Assembly: GCF_000186865.1 (NCBI RefSeq)
Contig: NW_008705563.1
Span: 953,070-1,017,069 of the forward strand
Reading direction: 5' to 3'
DNA length: 64,000 nt
DNA from: Aureococcus anophagefferens
Lineage: Eukaryota > Sar > Pelagophyceae > Pelagomonadales > Pelagomonadaceae
Part shown: piece by piece, positions 48,547 to 58,260 of the stretch
Numbering within the stretch: the first letter of the stretch is position 1
Layout: each line of letters starts with the position of its first letter
Position numbers and translations under genes: made by a program
Notes under the pieces: generated by a model
The model's input: only the letters and a program-made list of their open reading frames with translations
Databases searched by the model: none
What the model was told of the DNA's origin: nothing

Positions 48547-48752
48547 GGTCGTCGGCGTGCGGGGCGTTGGTGATGCGGCTCGTTCGAGGGGTCTTCGGGC
48601 GGCGTCCGGAATGGTCGCGGGGCGCTCCCCGGCCTTTGCAATCTTCTTCTGGAGAGCTGCCAGCGCCTCCCGAAGCCGAGTGCGTGAGGTCTCACGGCTG
48701 TTTCTTCTGCAAGTCTGCCCTCACGACATCCCTGACGACATCAACGTGATAT

Positions 48753-49022
48753 TCAACGTACGCTGCTACGCGCTACTGCCTCGCGGCGCGCGGCGTCGTT
48801 GTGGTACCGCACGCGCGCCGCCTCGTAGTGCGCGACGCGCGCCGCCTCGAGCGCGAACTTCATGTCGACCTGCTGCCTCTCGCGGTACGCGGCCGCGGCG
48901 GCGAGCGCGACGTCGTCGGAGACCACGGTGCCCATGGCCTTGGCCGCCGCGAGGTTCGCCATGCCCATCGTCCGGAGCGCGTCGATCCAGGCCGCGCCGG
49001 CCTGCACGGACGGCAGGAGCAC
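48753..49022 (-). CDS. small Ala-rich ORF next to the TRIM insertion
   Basis: About 89 residues from ATG-equivalent reading at 49022. It is hydrophobic at first ('LLLTVLLPSVQAGAAW' if read from just upstream), like a signal peptide, then helical and Ala/Arg-rich. The open frame continues upstream to the point where the retroelement is inserted (49055), so the original 5' end may have been separated by the insertion. Start codon unclear and no homology recognised. Confidence 0.35.
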   Translation of the reverse strand: MLLPSVQAGAAWIDALRTMGMANLAAAKAMGTVVSDDVALAAAAAYRERQQVDMKFALEAARVAHYEAARVRYHNDAARREAVARSSVR

Positions 49023-49054
49023 CGTGAGGAGCAGCGCGGTCCGCCAGCCGAGTA

Positions 49055-49344
49055 TGGAGGTAACTTGCCCTCAGCCTGACTCTTGGCTAGGGTATGGTAA
49101 AATCTAGTTAGTAGACTCCCTACTCAAGTAGGCAGCCTAATCTGCGATCGGGCTCTCTGTCCTCAATCGCTGGAGTTAAGTGAGTAAGAAAGAAAAGGAG
49201 CAACGTCATAGAAATCCAGATATGTATCCTTCGTCGCTCGCTGTGACTGTCTTAAAGCCAGGTTGTAGATACAAGACCACTGCGCTGCCAACTTCAAGCT
49301 AAGTTAGTTATATATGAGTTACCTTAGGCCAGTCTCCCGCCACA
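49055..49344. repeat. 5' LTR of the TRIM-like element
   Basis: Starts TGGAGGTAACTTGCCC and ends TCTCCCGCCACA. Identical to 49475-49764. Confidence 0.85.
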
Positions 49345-49474
49345 AAGCCCCCATACTTGATTCTTAACGTCCTCGTTAAAAAGCCAAAAAGAGTTTCCAA
49401 AGTCACCACTCAGCGGTTAACGCTGACTGAGTGGACTCTGAGGACTCCAGTTTCCGTTAACTGGGACCAAAATA

Positions 49475-49764
49475 TGGAGGTAACTTGCCCTCAGCCTGAC
49501 TCTTGGCTAGGGTATGGTAAAATCTAGTTAGTAGACTCCCTACTCAAGTAGGCAGCCTAATCTGCGATCGGGCTCTCTGTCCTCAATCGCTGGAGTTAAG
49601 TGAGTAAGAAAGAAAAGGAGCAACGTCATAGAAATCCAGATATGTATCCTTCGTCGCTCGCTGTGACTGTCTTAAAGCCAGGTTGTAGATACAAGACCAC
49701 TGCGCTGCCAACTTCAAGCTAAGTTAGTTATATATGAGTTACCTTAGGCCAGTCTCCCGCCACA
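49475..49764. repeat. 3' LTR of the TRIM-like element
   Basis: Same sequence as 49055-49344, 420 bp downstream. Followed by the duplicated CGAGTA. Confidence 0.85.
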
Positions 49765-49770
49765 CGAGTA

Positions 49771-50185
49771 GCGCACGCCGTTCATATACCAACACCGCCG
49801 AGGGCACCGCCGGACTGCGGTTCGTCTCTAGCGTCCTCGAAGGTCGGGGCATGCCCGCGCAAGTGCTGATCCGCGCCGAGGGCGGCGACACGGCGGCCCG
49901 CGGCGTGATTGTCCAAGTACCGAAGGCGCGCGGCGTCGCGCCGCCGCGCCGCAGCCGCAGCGCACCGCGCGGTACGGGGCGCGGCGCCGCCGCGCCGAAC
50001 TGGCCCGCCCAGCCCTAGCTAGGCGCTTCGGTGCGAGAGGCGTCCGCCCACGGGTGGCGTCGCGCGCCGCGCGCGTTCGTCGGCAAATCCGACCCCCGGC
50101 GCCTCGAGCAGGCGGGCAGAGGCAGCAGCTCGAGTCCCTCCGCGACGACCGCCGGCCGCCTTCGACGCCCGCGCGCGAACACACG
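49771..50185. other. intergenic, no gene supported
   Basis: 415 bp between the TRIM and POMP. A plus-strand frame is open to 50018 but is Arg/Ala/Pro-rich with no family signal. The rest is GC-rich leader sequence of the POMP gene. Confidence 0.5.
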
Positions 50186-50575
50186 ATGTCCCAGCTCGCC
50201 TTCCCCGAGCCCATCCGGTCGGTCCACGCGCCCCCGAGCGCGTCGGCGGCGACGAGCGGCCGCGAGCACCCGCTCCAGGCCCAGCTGAAGCGCGCGGACA
50301 ACCGGACGGCGAAGCTCTACGAGGCGCGCTGCCAGTACGGGAGCGCCCTCGCCATGCGCATCCAGAGCGAGGACCTGATGGCGCAAGAGGTCGGGCGCCT
50401 TCCCGGCCTGCCGTCGAGCCACGTCATGCTCGACACGGTCCGCGGCGTCGACGAGACGCTCGACCACTCGACGATCCTGAACCTGCCCCACGAGGCCCCG
50501 GAGGCGCCCAAGGTCTCCCTCCACGACCGCGCGGAGAAGCTCTTCGGCATCGCCGACGGCCCGCGCATCATCTGA
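50186..50575 (+). CDS. POMP: proteasome maturation protein POMP/UMP1
   Basis: 129 residues, close to the usual 140. Family features in order: 'EHPLQAQLKRAD' N-terminal helix, 'LAMRIQSEDLMAQEVGRLPGLPSSHVML' with the G-R-x-P-x-L-P-S-S motif, 'LDTVRGVDETLDHSTILNLP' (D-T-x-x-G-x-D-E-T), and the C-terminal 'HDRAEKLFGI'. UMP1 is the short-lived chaperone of 20S proteasome half-mer assembly, degraded as the first substrate. Intronless. Confidence 0.92.
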   Translation: MSQLAFPEPIRSVHAPPSASAATSGREHPLQAQLKRADNRTAKLYEARCQYGSALAMRIQSEDLMAQEVGRLPGLPSSHVMLDTVRGVDETLDHSTILNLPHEAPEAPKVSLHDRAEKLFGIADGPRII

Positions 50576-50864
50576 GGCGGGCGTGTTTGACGGCGCGCGA
50601 CGCGGTAACTAGTTCCGCTGTTGCTGTTCGAACGAAGCGCGGTCCGGGGCGGGGACGGGTCGAACGAGGCGTGGCCTCGGGGATGAGTCACAGGGGCGCT
50701 CACGTTCGACAGAGCTCGGCCCTGGAGAGGATGGATCACAGGGGGACGAACATAGCCCGCCGGCGGGATGTGTTACACCGTCAAGGCCCGGGACGGACGG
50801 ACAGGACGGCACAGGCCGGAATTTCAGTCCGACTCGTGACTCGGGAAAAGAAAGTGAAGTGAAG

Positions 50865-52955
50865 CTATGAGGCTGGCATCTCGCGGCAGGAAGCGCCGCC
50901 GGCGTCGGCGGGCTCGGGGATCAAGTCGTCGACCAGACGGAGGAGCTCCATATCGAGGCGGTAGGCCTTGATGGGGAGCAGGCGGTAGTCGGGACCAGGG
51001 AAGGCTTCCCCGAGCCAGGCCGCGATGCAGTGGTGCGGCCCGTAGACACCGCTCACGGCCGAGGCCGGGCTCACGCGGTGCGTGTGATTCTCGACGGACC
51101 CCTCGTCGATGGCCGCCGCCAGGCGCTCCGCCGCCGCCCAGGGGCCCGCCCAGACCGCGTCGCCCCCACCCGGCGGCTCGAGCTGCGCGTCGACGTAGAG
51201 CGCCCCGGCGCCCGCCCCGGCGCCGGCCCCGCCCGGCTCCGGCGTCGGCTGGCCGTCGACGCGGAGGGCCCCGGCGCCGACGAGCGCTGGGAGCGGCGCG
51301 AGGTCGCGCCAGAGCACCATGTCGAAGCGGAGGCCGACGAAGAAGTCGAAGGGCCCGGCGGCCGCCGCGAGGGCGAGGCAGGCCCGCAGCGAGTACGTGT
51401 AGGAGAGGACGGGCCACGCGCCGCCGCCTCGTCGCCGGAACTCCGGCTCGAGCGGGCCGTTCTCCTCGCAGCGCCCGCCGCCGGGAGGCGGCGCCAGCAC
51501 CTCCCGCAGCGTCGCCTCCAGCTCGGGATGCCAGCAGTGGAAGAAGGCCGAGAAGCCGAGGGAGGGGTTCGCGTCCACGACGTGACGCCTCACGAACGCG
51601 GCCGTCTTGGCCACGTCGACGAAGGGCGCCGTCAGCCCGGAGAGGGGGGCCTCGTTGCGGTAGCTCTTCGCCGTCTTGCGCGCGACGGCGCCGCGGAAGC
51701 AGAGGGCGACGGTGGTCGGGCCGCCCTCGGCGACCGGCGCCGCCCGCGCGTACGCCGGCATCGGCAGGGGGAGCTCCTCGAAGCACGCGCCCTCCTCCTC
51801 CGCAGAATCGGCGCGGAATCGCGGAATCAAGCCATCCTCCTTCCGAGCGACGACGGTCAGTGTGCCCGCTCCGCCGCGCTCCGCCGCGACCTCGGCGCCG
51901 CCGTCGCCGTCGACGTCGACGGCGAGGCCGGCGGCTTCTAGGTCCGCCAGGAAGAGGCGCAGGTGACGGCGCGGCACCTCGTGCTGGCCGAGGCCAGAGA
52001 CGAGGTCCACCGCGGGGGGGGACCCCGATGCGTCGTGGGGCGCGGCGTCGTCGACGAGCTCGAGGCGGACTCGGAGCGCGCCGCCGGGCCGGAGGGCGGC
52101 GGCGAGGTCGTCGAACAGCGCCCGCCGCGCGGTGCAGGCGAGGCGCGGCGTCGCGTGGTAGCTCCCGTCCCCGTGCCGGTCCCAGCGGAGGGCGTACGGC
52201 CGCGCCCGCCAGTGGGCGTCGGGCAAGATCTGGCGCCAGGCCTCTCGGCCGTAGGCGGCGCCCCGCCGGAGCGTCACGTGGACGTCCGCCGAGACCGCGG
52301 GCGCGAGGTCGATGAAATCGTATTCGCCCACCGGCGGCGCGTAGAAGCCGTCGGCCGGCCGGAGGCCCTGGCCGCAGCTCTGCCAGACGTGGACCCGGTC
52401 GCGTGAGAGCCCGCTGTCCCGCGCCGTTGCCAGGATCGCGACCACGTTCGCGGCGACGGCGTCGACGGCGTCGACGCGCCTGAAGTTGTTGACGTTTGCG
52501 AGTTGCAGCAGGTCCGCGGCGCGAGCGCCAACAACGAGCGCCGTTTTGTTGGACCAGTCGCCGGCCAGGTGCCGCGGCGCCGATGGCACCGGCGCCGACA
52601 CCGTCTCGAAGTGCTCTCGGACTCTCTCCAGGTAGTCCCAAGGCCCGCAGGACCAGGCTGCGGCAGCAGGCCGACCGTGTGATGTCGGCCCGACGCGGGG
52701 TGCGGCGTCGATATCCGCCTCGGCGGCCGGCGTCGGCGCCGCCGAACGCCGGAGCGCTTCTCGAAGCGCTCCGCGCTCCTCGGCACCGGCAAGTACATGC
52801 ACGCGGATGATCGCTGCGGCGGCGGCGTCGACGTCGCGCTCGGCGACGCGGGGCAGAACGACTTGAGTGGCATGCGGCGCACGCTGGAACAGGAAGTGGG
52901 CGCCAGCACGGGATGCCACGAGGACGAGGACGACAAGGCGGCGAGCTGCCACCAT
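50865..52955 (-). CDS. signal-peptide protein with methyltransferase-like and glycosyltransferase-like parts
   Basis: 696 residues. Signal peptide at 1-19. Residues ~135-360 look like a SAM-dependent methyltransferase fold: 'KTALVVGARAADLLQLANV', 'VDAVDAVAANVVAIL', 'EYDFIDLAPA' and 'AAALRPGGALRVRLEL'. Residues ~400-690 form a second unit: 'TTVALCFRGAVARKTAKSY', 'FFHCWHPELEATLREVL', 'YTYSLRACLALAA', 'FDFFVGLRFDMVLWRDL', 'YGPHHCIAAWLG'. The R-F-D motif and its setting recall algal glycosyltransferase-like proteins, but I cannot name the family. Possibly a secretory enzyme acting on glycans. Single exon. Confidence 0.6.
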   Translation of the reverse strand: MVAARRLVVLVLVASRAGAHFLFQRAPHATQVVLPRVAERDVDAAAAAIIRVHVLAGAEERGALREALRRSAAPTPAAEADIDAAPRVGPTSHGRPAAAAWSCGPWDYLERVREHFETVSAPVPSAPRHLAGDWSNKTALVVGARAADLLQLANVNNFRRVDAVDAVAANVVAILATARDSGLSRDRVHVWQSCGQGLRPADGFYAPPVGEYDFIDLAPAVSADVHVTLRRGAAYGREAWRQILPDAHWRARPYALRWDRHGDGSYHATPRLACTARRALFDDLAAALRPGGALRVRLELVDDAAPHDASGSPPAVDLVSGLGQHEVPRRHLRLFLADLEAAGLAVDVDGDGGAEVAAERGGAGTLTVVARKEDGLIPRFRADSAEEEGACFEELPLPMPAYARAAPVAEGGPTTVALCFRGAVARKTAKSYRNEAPLSGLTAPFVDVAKTAAFVRRHVVDANPSLGFSAFFHCWHPELEATLREVLAPPPGGGRCEENGPLEPEFRRRGGGAWPVLSYTYSLRACLALAAAAGPFDFFVGLRFDMVLWRDLAPLPALVGAGALRVDGQPTPEPGGAGAGAGAGALYVDAQLEPPGGGDAVWAGPWAAAERLAAAIDEGSVENHTHRVSPASAVSGVYGPHHCIAAWLGEAFPGPDYRLLPIKAYRLDMELLRLVDDLIPEPADAGGASCREMPAS

Positions 52956-53352
52956 ATTCTAAGCGGCAGAGCGAGCTGCCACTGCTGAGAGCGTGCTGAG
53001 AGCGTCTTCCTTCTGAAGCGCTACCAAGCTCTCACTACAAAAAGCAATTTGGCGCACACTTGCAGCTTTTCCGATGTTATGGCTCGGCGTCTGGGCTGCG
53101 CGCGCCCCGGGTGGCGGGCCTCGGCTCCCGGTTGCGGCTGCCGCAGCCTCGGCGCGGTGCCGCGGCCTTTGGTGCGCGCGGGGCAGCCCTCATCGGCCCA
53201 GTAGGACTGCAATGTTTGATGAATCCAATGTTGAAGATGCGTTTATCCCGCCGGCGGGATATGCTAGGACGTACTTACAGAGAGGGCTCTCGCCGCGGGG
53301 GGCGGGAGAGCTCATACACAGGGAGGTCAAGGGAGCCCAGACACAAGGCCAC
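52956..53352. other. intergenic, no gene supported
   Basis: About 400 bp upstream of the methyltransferase-like gene and downstream of SHPRH. It contains short repeats (GCGAGCTGCCAC twice; TGAGAGCGT twice) and the palindrome CCCGCCGGCGGG at 53247, also present at 50757. No convincing ORF or RNA gene. Confidence 0.5.
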
Positions 53353-56300
53353 TCAGGCGGACAGCCCCAGCTGGACGAAGTCGTTGAGGGACAGCTGCGC
53401 CGACTTGTTCGTGCCCGAGTCCATGCGGCGCGCCTGCCACTCGAGGATCTTCTCCTCGACCGTGTCCGCGACGATGAGCCGGATGACCTTGGCGGCCTTG
53501 GTCTGGCCGATGCGCGAGATGCGCCCGGCCGCCTGGGCCTCGATGCCCGGCGTGAGCGACGGCTCGAGGATGACGGCCGTGTTCGCGTGCGTGAGCGTGA
53601 GCCCCGCGGCGCCGCCGCCGCCCGCGCCGGACGCGCCGCCGAAGAGCGGCACGAGGAGCACGGCCGCGCCGCCCTTCTTCGCGGGCTTGGCGAAGGCCGC
53701 GAGCGCCTCGCGCTTCTTCTCCGGCGACCCGACGAGCGACGCGACGGGCAGGTCGTGGGCCTCGAGCGCGCTCCCCGCGAGGTTCAGCAGCCGCGTCCAC
53801 GCGGAGAAGACGACGACCTTGTCGCCGCGGCGGGCCCGCGCGCCGCAGATGCCCAACAGCCGCGACAGCTTGCTGCCCCACTCGCCCGCGGCGGCGGCCT
53901 CGGCCGCGTCGGAGGACAGCGGCGGCGGCGCGTCCTCGGGCTTCTTCTCGACGCAGGGGTAGAGGAGCTCGACGGTCATGGGCCGCTTGCAGATCGCGCA
54001 GGAGCCCTCGCGCGCGACCCAGGCCGCGCAGCACTCGTGGCAGCCGCCGTGGCCGCAGGGCGACACGCACCACGCCGTCTCGGGAGACCGGTCCTCGAGG
54101 CAGACGGGGCACTGGGGCTCCGAGGCCTCGACCTCCGCGCCGTCCTTCGCCGCCGCGGCGTTCGCGAGCTCGCGGACGAGGTAGTTCCGCGACGCCTGCT
54201 TGTCGCGCCAGGCGGTCCGCGCCTGGTCGGCGACGCGGCGCAGGACGCCGGCGTCGACCTTGTCCAGGACCTTCGCCAACGCTTTGGACGTGAAGGACTT
54301 CTTCGTCAGTCGCTTCGGCGGCGTGTCGCGCAGGACTTCCAGATCCTTGACGAGCGCGTCCCAGCGCGAGAAGTCCTCTTCCACGGCCTCCAGGTCCTTG
54401 CGCTTCGCGGCGACGTCGTCGAGGATCTCGTCCACGGACTCGCCGCCCGCGCGGTCCGCGTGCAGCGCCCGCGCCTCGAGGTACGCGACGGCCGCGCGCG
54501 TCGCGTCCTTCTCCGCCTTCAACGCGAGGCGCCGGAGCACGTCGGACATGGCCAGCGCCTCGCCGTTCTCGTCGACGACGCCCGAGGCCTTGGCCCCGTC
54601 GCGCTTCACGTTGACGACGGACGGGTGGCACACGGTCTGGCGGAGCCGCGTCAGGTCGCCGTTGAGCTGCCCCAGGAGCCGCCCCGCGTTCGCCGCGCCG
54701 TGCACCGTCCGCGAGAAGGCCGCGTGCGATCTGACCAAGGCGTCGCGCGCGACCCTGTAGGCGCCGCGCTCCGCGGGCGACGGCGCCAGCGTCTCCGTCT
54801 CCCAGACCAGCGGCGGCAGCTTCACCTGGGCCGCGACGCCGGGCTTGTCCTTGCCGCGGCGCAGCATCAGGCCCTTGAGCAGGCCCACGAGGCGGCCGCG
54901 GCTCCCGGCCTGGCGCCGCTTGTAGGGCTCGAGGTACAACTGGTCGAAGACGTGCTTGTCGCTGAGCGGCGCGACGCCCAGGAACGCCAGCAGGCCGTGG
55001 AGCTCGTCCGGCGACCGGTTGATGGGCGTGCCCGTGACGACCCACGCGTGGCGCCGCAGGATCGCCGAGCACATCAAAGCGGCCTTCGACCTACCAAGCA
55101 TGTCGGTAACGATTTCTCTTCGTTTTCCCGGTCAAAATCTCTCGAAAATCGTCACCGCCACAGGACGCTGCCTTCGACGTCGTCTGGCAGACGAGCTGCG
55201 CCTCGTCGAGGACGACGCGCCAGAAGCCCACGGCGCCCAGCGGCGTCGACAGCGGCAGGCCGTCGTCCTCGTCGAAGTGGCACTTGCGGAGCTCGTCGCG
55301 GAGCGTCTCGAAGGAGCAAAGCACGACGTCGCAGGCCGCGAGGTCCGGCGCGGCGCCGTCGCCGTCGCCGAAGAGGTGGCGCTTCCGCGCGAGCACCTCG
55401 ACGCCCGCGTCCGCGGGCGCGGCGGCCGCGGCGGCCTCGCCGCGGCGGCGCCGGCGCCGCGGGCCCTCGTCGTCCTCCTCGGGCTCCGGCGCCGCCGCGA
55501 GGCGCATCTTCTTGTTGCCGAGGCCGAGGTACGTGGTCACCGTCAGCGCGCCCTCTTTGACGTGCGTCGCGAGCTCCTGCTCCCACTGCGGCAGGAGCGC
55601 CGCCGGGCAGACGAGGAGCGTGCTCTTGACGGCGACGGGCTCCGTCGTCGTCGCGGGCAGCGCGTCCGCGGCCCAGCCCGGCGGCGCGGGGTTCGAGAGG
55701 ACGAGCCCGATCAACTGGATCGACTTGCCGAGGCCGACGTCGTCGCACAAACACCCCCCGCACGTCGCCGCCAGCGGCGCCGGGAAGAAGGTGCCCGAGC
55801 ACGCGCCGGCGAAGCGGTGCGCGTACCAGACGTCGCGCCCCGACCGGAGCTGCGTCCACGACGGGTGGAGCGTGAGCGCGTCGGGCCGCGTCTCGCGGCG
55901 CACCATCCAGCCGACGCCGCGGTCCTGGAACGGGTGGAGCAGCGACCGCAGCTTGCCCTTGGCGTCGACGGACGCGCCGTGCTCGCAGGGCGACCCGTCG
56001 TCGTCGATCGCGACGGCGTCGAGCACGTCGCCGAGCGCGAAGGACGAGCCGAGGCCCGCCTCGAGCGCCGCGGACGATTGGCGCGGCACGCCCAGGAAGC
56101 CGTTGAGCGTCGCGTCGCACGCGTCCTCGCCGAGCGCGGGCCCGGCCTCGACGGCCAGCGTGCCCGCGTCGTTCTCCGCGCGGCCGCCCTCGGCGACGCA
56201 CAAGGACCGCAGGAGGCGGTTGAAGGACCGCCAGCCGGACTGCTGGCCCTGGCCCGCGACGTCGCCCGCGCGCGCGTCGTCGCGGTTCTCCACCGTGCGC

Positions 56301-57340
56301 CAGGCGGGCTTGAAGCCGCGCTGCCCGGGCTCGAGCTCGAGCTTCGCGTCGAGCGCGAAGGCCTTGGCCGTCGCCGACAGCTCGAGGCGCACGCGGCGCC
56401 GGTCGTCGACGCCGACGGCGTCGATCTCGACCAGACCGTGCGCGAGGCAGTCCTCGAGCTGGAACAACGCCCAGAAGGTCGCGGCGTCGCCCTGCGCGGG
56501 GCCGGCCGTGCAGACCGCCTCGCTCTTAAAGTCGTGGTAGCGCCCGTCGTCGTCCAAGTAGTAGTTCTTGTCGCCCCACGACGCGTCGCCGAGCATGACG
56601 TAGCGCGCGCGCGTCCAGCCGTCCGCGGAATAGTAGGTGCGCTCCCAGCCGTCGACGCCGATCCGCGCGGTCAGGCGCCGCGGCGCGGCGGACCGCGGCA
56701 CGTTCCACGCGGCCCGGAGCTCCAGGACGCCCAGGGCCGCGCCCGTCGGCGGCCGCGGGGGCCGCGCGGGCGCCGGCCACGCCTCGTCGGGCCGGAGCCG
56801 CGACGCGTCGAGCGCGTTGTCGGCGTCGCGGAGGAGCGGGTAGGGCAGGCCGTCGTCGCCGACGAGCGTCGGCCGCGGTTCCCGGTCAGTCTCTTCCGCC
56901 GCTACTTCTTCCTCGTCGTCGTCCTCTTCTTCTTCTTCTTCCTCGTCGTCCTCTTCCTCCTCTTGCGGCGGCGCGGGGCGCTTCCGCCGCTTCGGCTCCG
57001 TCGACGCCTCGCGCGGGGCCGTCCGCCGCGGCGTCGCGGGCGCCCGGCGCTTCTGCGGGCGCTGCCGCGGCGCCGGCGCCGGAGCCGCCGGCGCCGGAGC
57101 CGCGGTGCGCGACGCGCGCTGCCGCGGCGCCGGAGCAGGAGCCGTTGAGCGCGACGCGCGCTGCCGCGGCGCCGGGGCAGGAGCAGGAGCAGGCGCCGCG
57201 GCCCGCGACGCGCGCTGCCGCGGCGCCGGCGCCGGAGCAGGAGCAGCCCGGCGCTGCCGGCCCGACGTCGCCACAGACGGGGCGCTATCGGCGACGCCCG
57301 ACGTGAGGTGATCTGCGAGCTCGCGCAGCAGGCGCGACAT
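53353..57340 (-). CDS. SHPRH: SHPRH-type SNF2 helicase / RING E3 ubiquitin ligase, two exons
   Basis: Exons 57340-55179 and 55090-53353 (88-bp GT-AG intron, phase 2) give 1,299 residues. The N-terminal ~150 residues are Ala/Pro/Arg repeats ('PAPAPRQRASR' several times) and an acidic run. SNF2 motifs: 'LHPFQDRGVGWMVRRE', 'CDDVGLGKSIQLIGLVL' (motif I), 'VVLDEAQ' (motif II), 'WVVTGTPINR' (motif III). A RING finger, C-P-V-C ... C-G-H-G-G-C-H-E-C-C ... C-A-I-C, sits between the two helicase lobes, as in SHPRH/Rad5. The last lobe has 'VVVFSAWTRLL' and 'AAGRISRIGQTKAAKVIRL'. SHPRH polyubiquitinates PCNA at stalled forks. The intron junction restores Gln-Thr-Thr-Ser-Lys-Ala-Ala-Leu just after motif II. 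It lacks the linker histone and PHD modules I would expect in the human protein. Confidence 0.9.
55091..55178 (-). other. SHPRH intron (88 bp) with a perfect 9-bp flanking duplication
   Basis: GCCTTCGAC (plus strand) occurs at 55082-55090 and again at 55170-55178, so the donor GTCGAAGGC is repeated at the start of the next exon. Inside, CGGTGACGATTT and AAATCGTTACCG form a subterminal inverted repeat. The structure is that of an insertion, but its sequence is unrelated to the 192-bp introners. Confidence 0.75.
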
Positions 57341-57518
57341 GGTGGTTCGATGCGTTTCGATGCGCTCGGAGAGCGCCACGCGCGTGACGAGGAGAGCGCG
57401 GCGGCTTCGGCTCGGCGGCCACGCAGGTTTGCATGCAACCAAGCCAACGGTGCAGTCGTTGAAGCACCGCGTCCCAGTTCTATCGCCGTCCTTACGCAAG
57501 TTCCGCGCGAGCGAGTTG

Positions 57519-57563
57519 TCTCGGTCTCCCGGGCTCCTGCATCAGGAGCGCGGGAGACGTCAT
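57519..57563 (-). other. candidate SECIS element in the 3' UTR of the peroxiredoxin
   Basis: On the minus strand, 38 nt after the stop: ATGAC, then stem GTCTCCCG pairing with CGGGAGAC, an internal CG/CC mismatch, stem CTCCT pairing with AGGAG, loop GATGC, then CGAGA. ATGA opposite CGAG gives the non-canonical U-G-A/G-A core of a SECIS. The unpaired AA usually seen near the apex is missing, so the call is tentative. Confidence 0.5.
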
Positions 57564-57600
57564 GGACGCCCGCGGGGCGCGCGAGGTCGCGGCGAAACCG

Positions 57601-58206
57601 CTAGACGTGCGCGAGCATGTTGTCGACGCAGGACGCGTGCGGGTCGTCGTCGCCGGCCGGGTCGCCCGGCGCCTCGGAGACCTCGAGGGCCTTGAGCACG
57701 CCGTCGTCGTAGTAGGCCGCGAAGCGCTTGCAGCGGCCCGGCCCGAGATCGCGCACGGGGTTCTCGTGCGTGAGCTCGAGGTCCAGCGCGCGCGTCAGCG
57801 CGCCGGACGTGTCGGCCATGAAGGAGACTTTCTGCTCCGACCGGTTCACGTAGCGCATCGAGTAGCACTTGTCGTTGTCCTCGACGCCCTGGTCTACTGC
57901 CCAGAATTTCATCACGGCGCTGTCGTTGACGCAGAAGATGATGACCTCGTCGATCCCCTTGGCCTTGAGCGCGTCGGCCGCGCCGAGGTACCCGGGGACC
58001 TGCGTCTCGGATCAGGTGGGCGTGAACGCGCCCGGCAGGCCGACGAGGATGACCTTGCGGCCGGCGAGGCGCTGCTTCAGCGACACCTCTTTCGGCGGGA
58101 ACTCGACGTCCAGGCTGACGTCGGGAATGGCGTCGCCGACGGCTGCGAAGGCGCGGCCGCCGGGCCGCGCCAGACGCGCGAGCGGGCGCAGCGAGTTGCG
58201 CAGCAT
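57601..58206 (-). CDS. peroxiredoxin-5-type selenoprotein, catalytic selenocysteine encoded by TGA
   Basis: Reading from ATG at 58206 to TAG at 57603-57601 gives 201 residues if the in-frame TGA at 58014-58012 (codon 65) is selenocysteine. The TGA falls exactly at the peroxidatic Cys of the Prx5 motif: 'GLPGAFTPT' then U then 'SETQVPGYLGAADAL'. Family sequence continues without a frame change on both sides: 'VIIFCVNDSAVMKFWA', 'KVSFMADTSGALTRALDLEL', 'CKRFAAYYDDGVLKAL'. The N-terminus is basic (R-N-S-L-R-P-L-A-R-L-A-R), consistent with a mitochondrial presequence. It reduces hydroperoxides. A SECIS-like hairpin follows the stop. No splice sites would remove the TGA without deleting the active site. 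Confidence 0.88.
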
Positions 58207-58260
58207 TGCTCTCTCGACGACGACGTCGATGTGGGCGGTCGAGATGGCTCTGGACTGCTC

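Larger units (their letters stand above)
49055..49764. mobile_element. TRIM-like miniature LTR retroelement, non-coding
   Basis: Two 290-bp direct repeats with TG...CA ends flank 130 bp of internal sequence, 710 bp in all, bordered by a 6-bp duplication CGAGTA at 49049-49054 and 49765-49770. No coding capacity. The internal part ends GGGACCAAAATA just before the second repeat, a weak purine tract, and contains the hairpin CACTCAG...CTGAGTG. Base composition is far more AT-rich than the surroundings. The two repeats appear identical, implying recent insertion. Confidence 0.85.

Noticed and set aside
49055..49764. Reading the 290-bp direct repeats as a simple tandem duplication.
   Set aside because: TG...CA ends and the 6-bp duplication CGAGTA outside both repeats fit retroelement insertion better.
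50757..53259. The palindrome CCCGCCGGCGGG on both sides of the methyltransferase-like gene (50757 and 53247) as a possible boundary or binding site.
   Set aside because: Twelve GC-only bases are expected by chance in sequence this GC-rich; no longer shared flank.
57601..58206. Treating the peroxiredoxin as a pseudogene or as two short genes split by TGA.
   Set aside because: The TGA replaces the catalytic Cys precisely, the frame is kept, and no other damage is seen.
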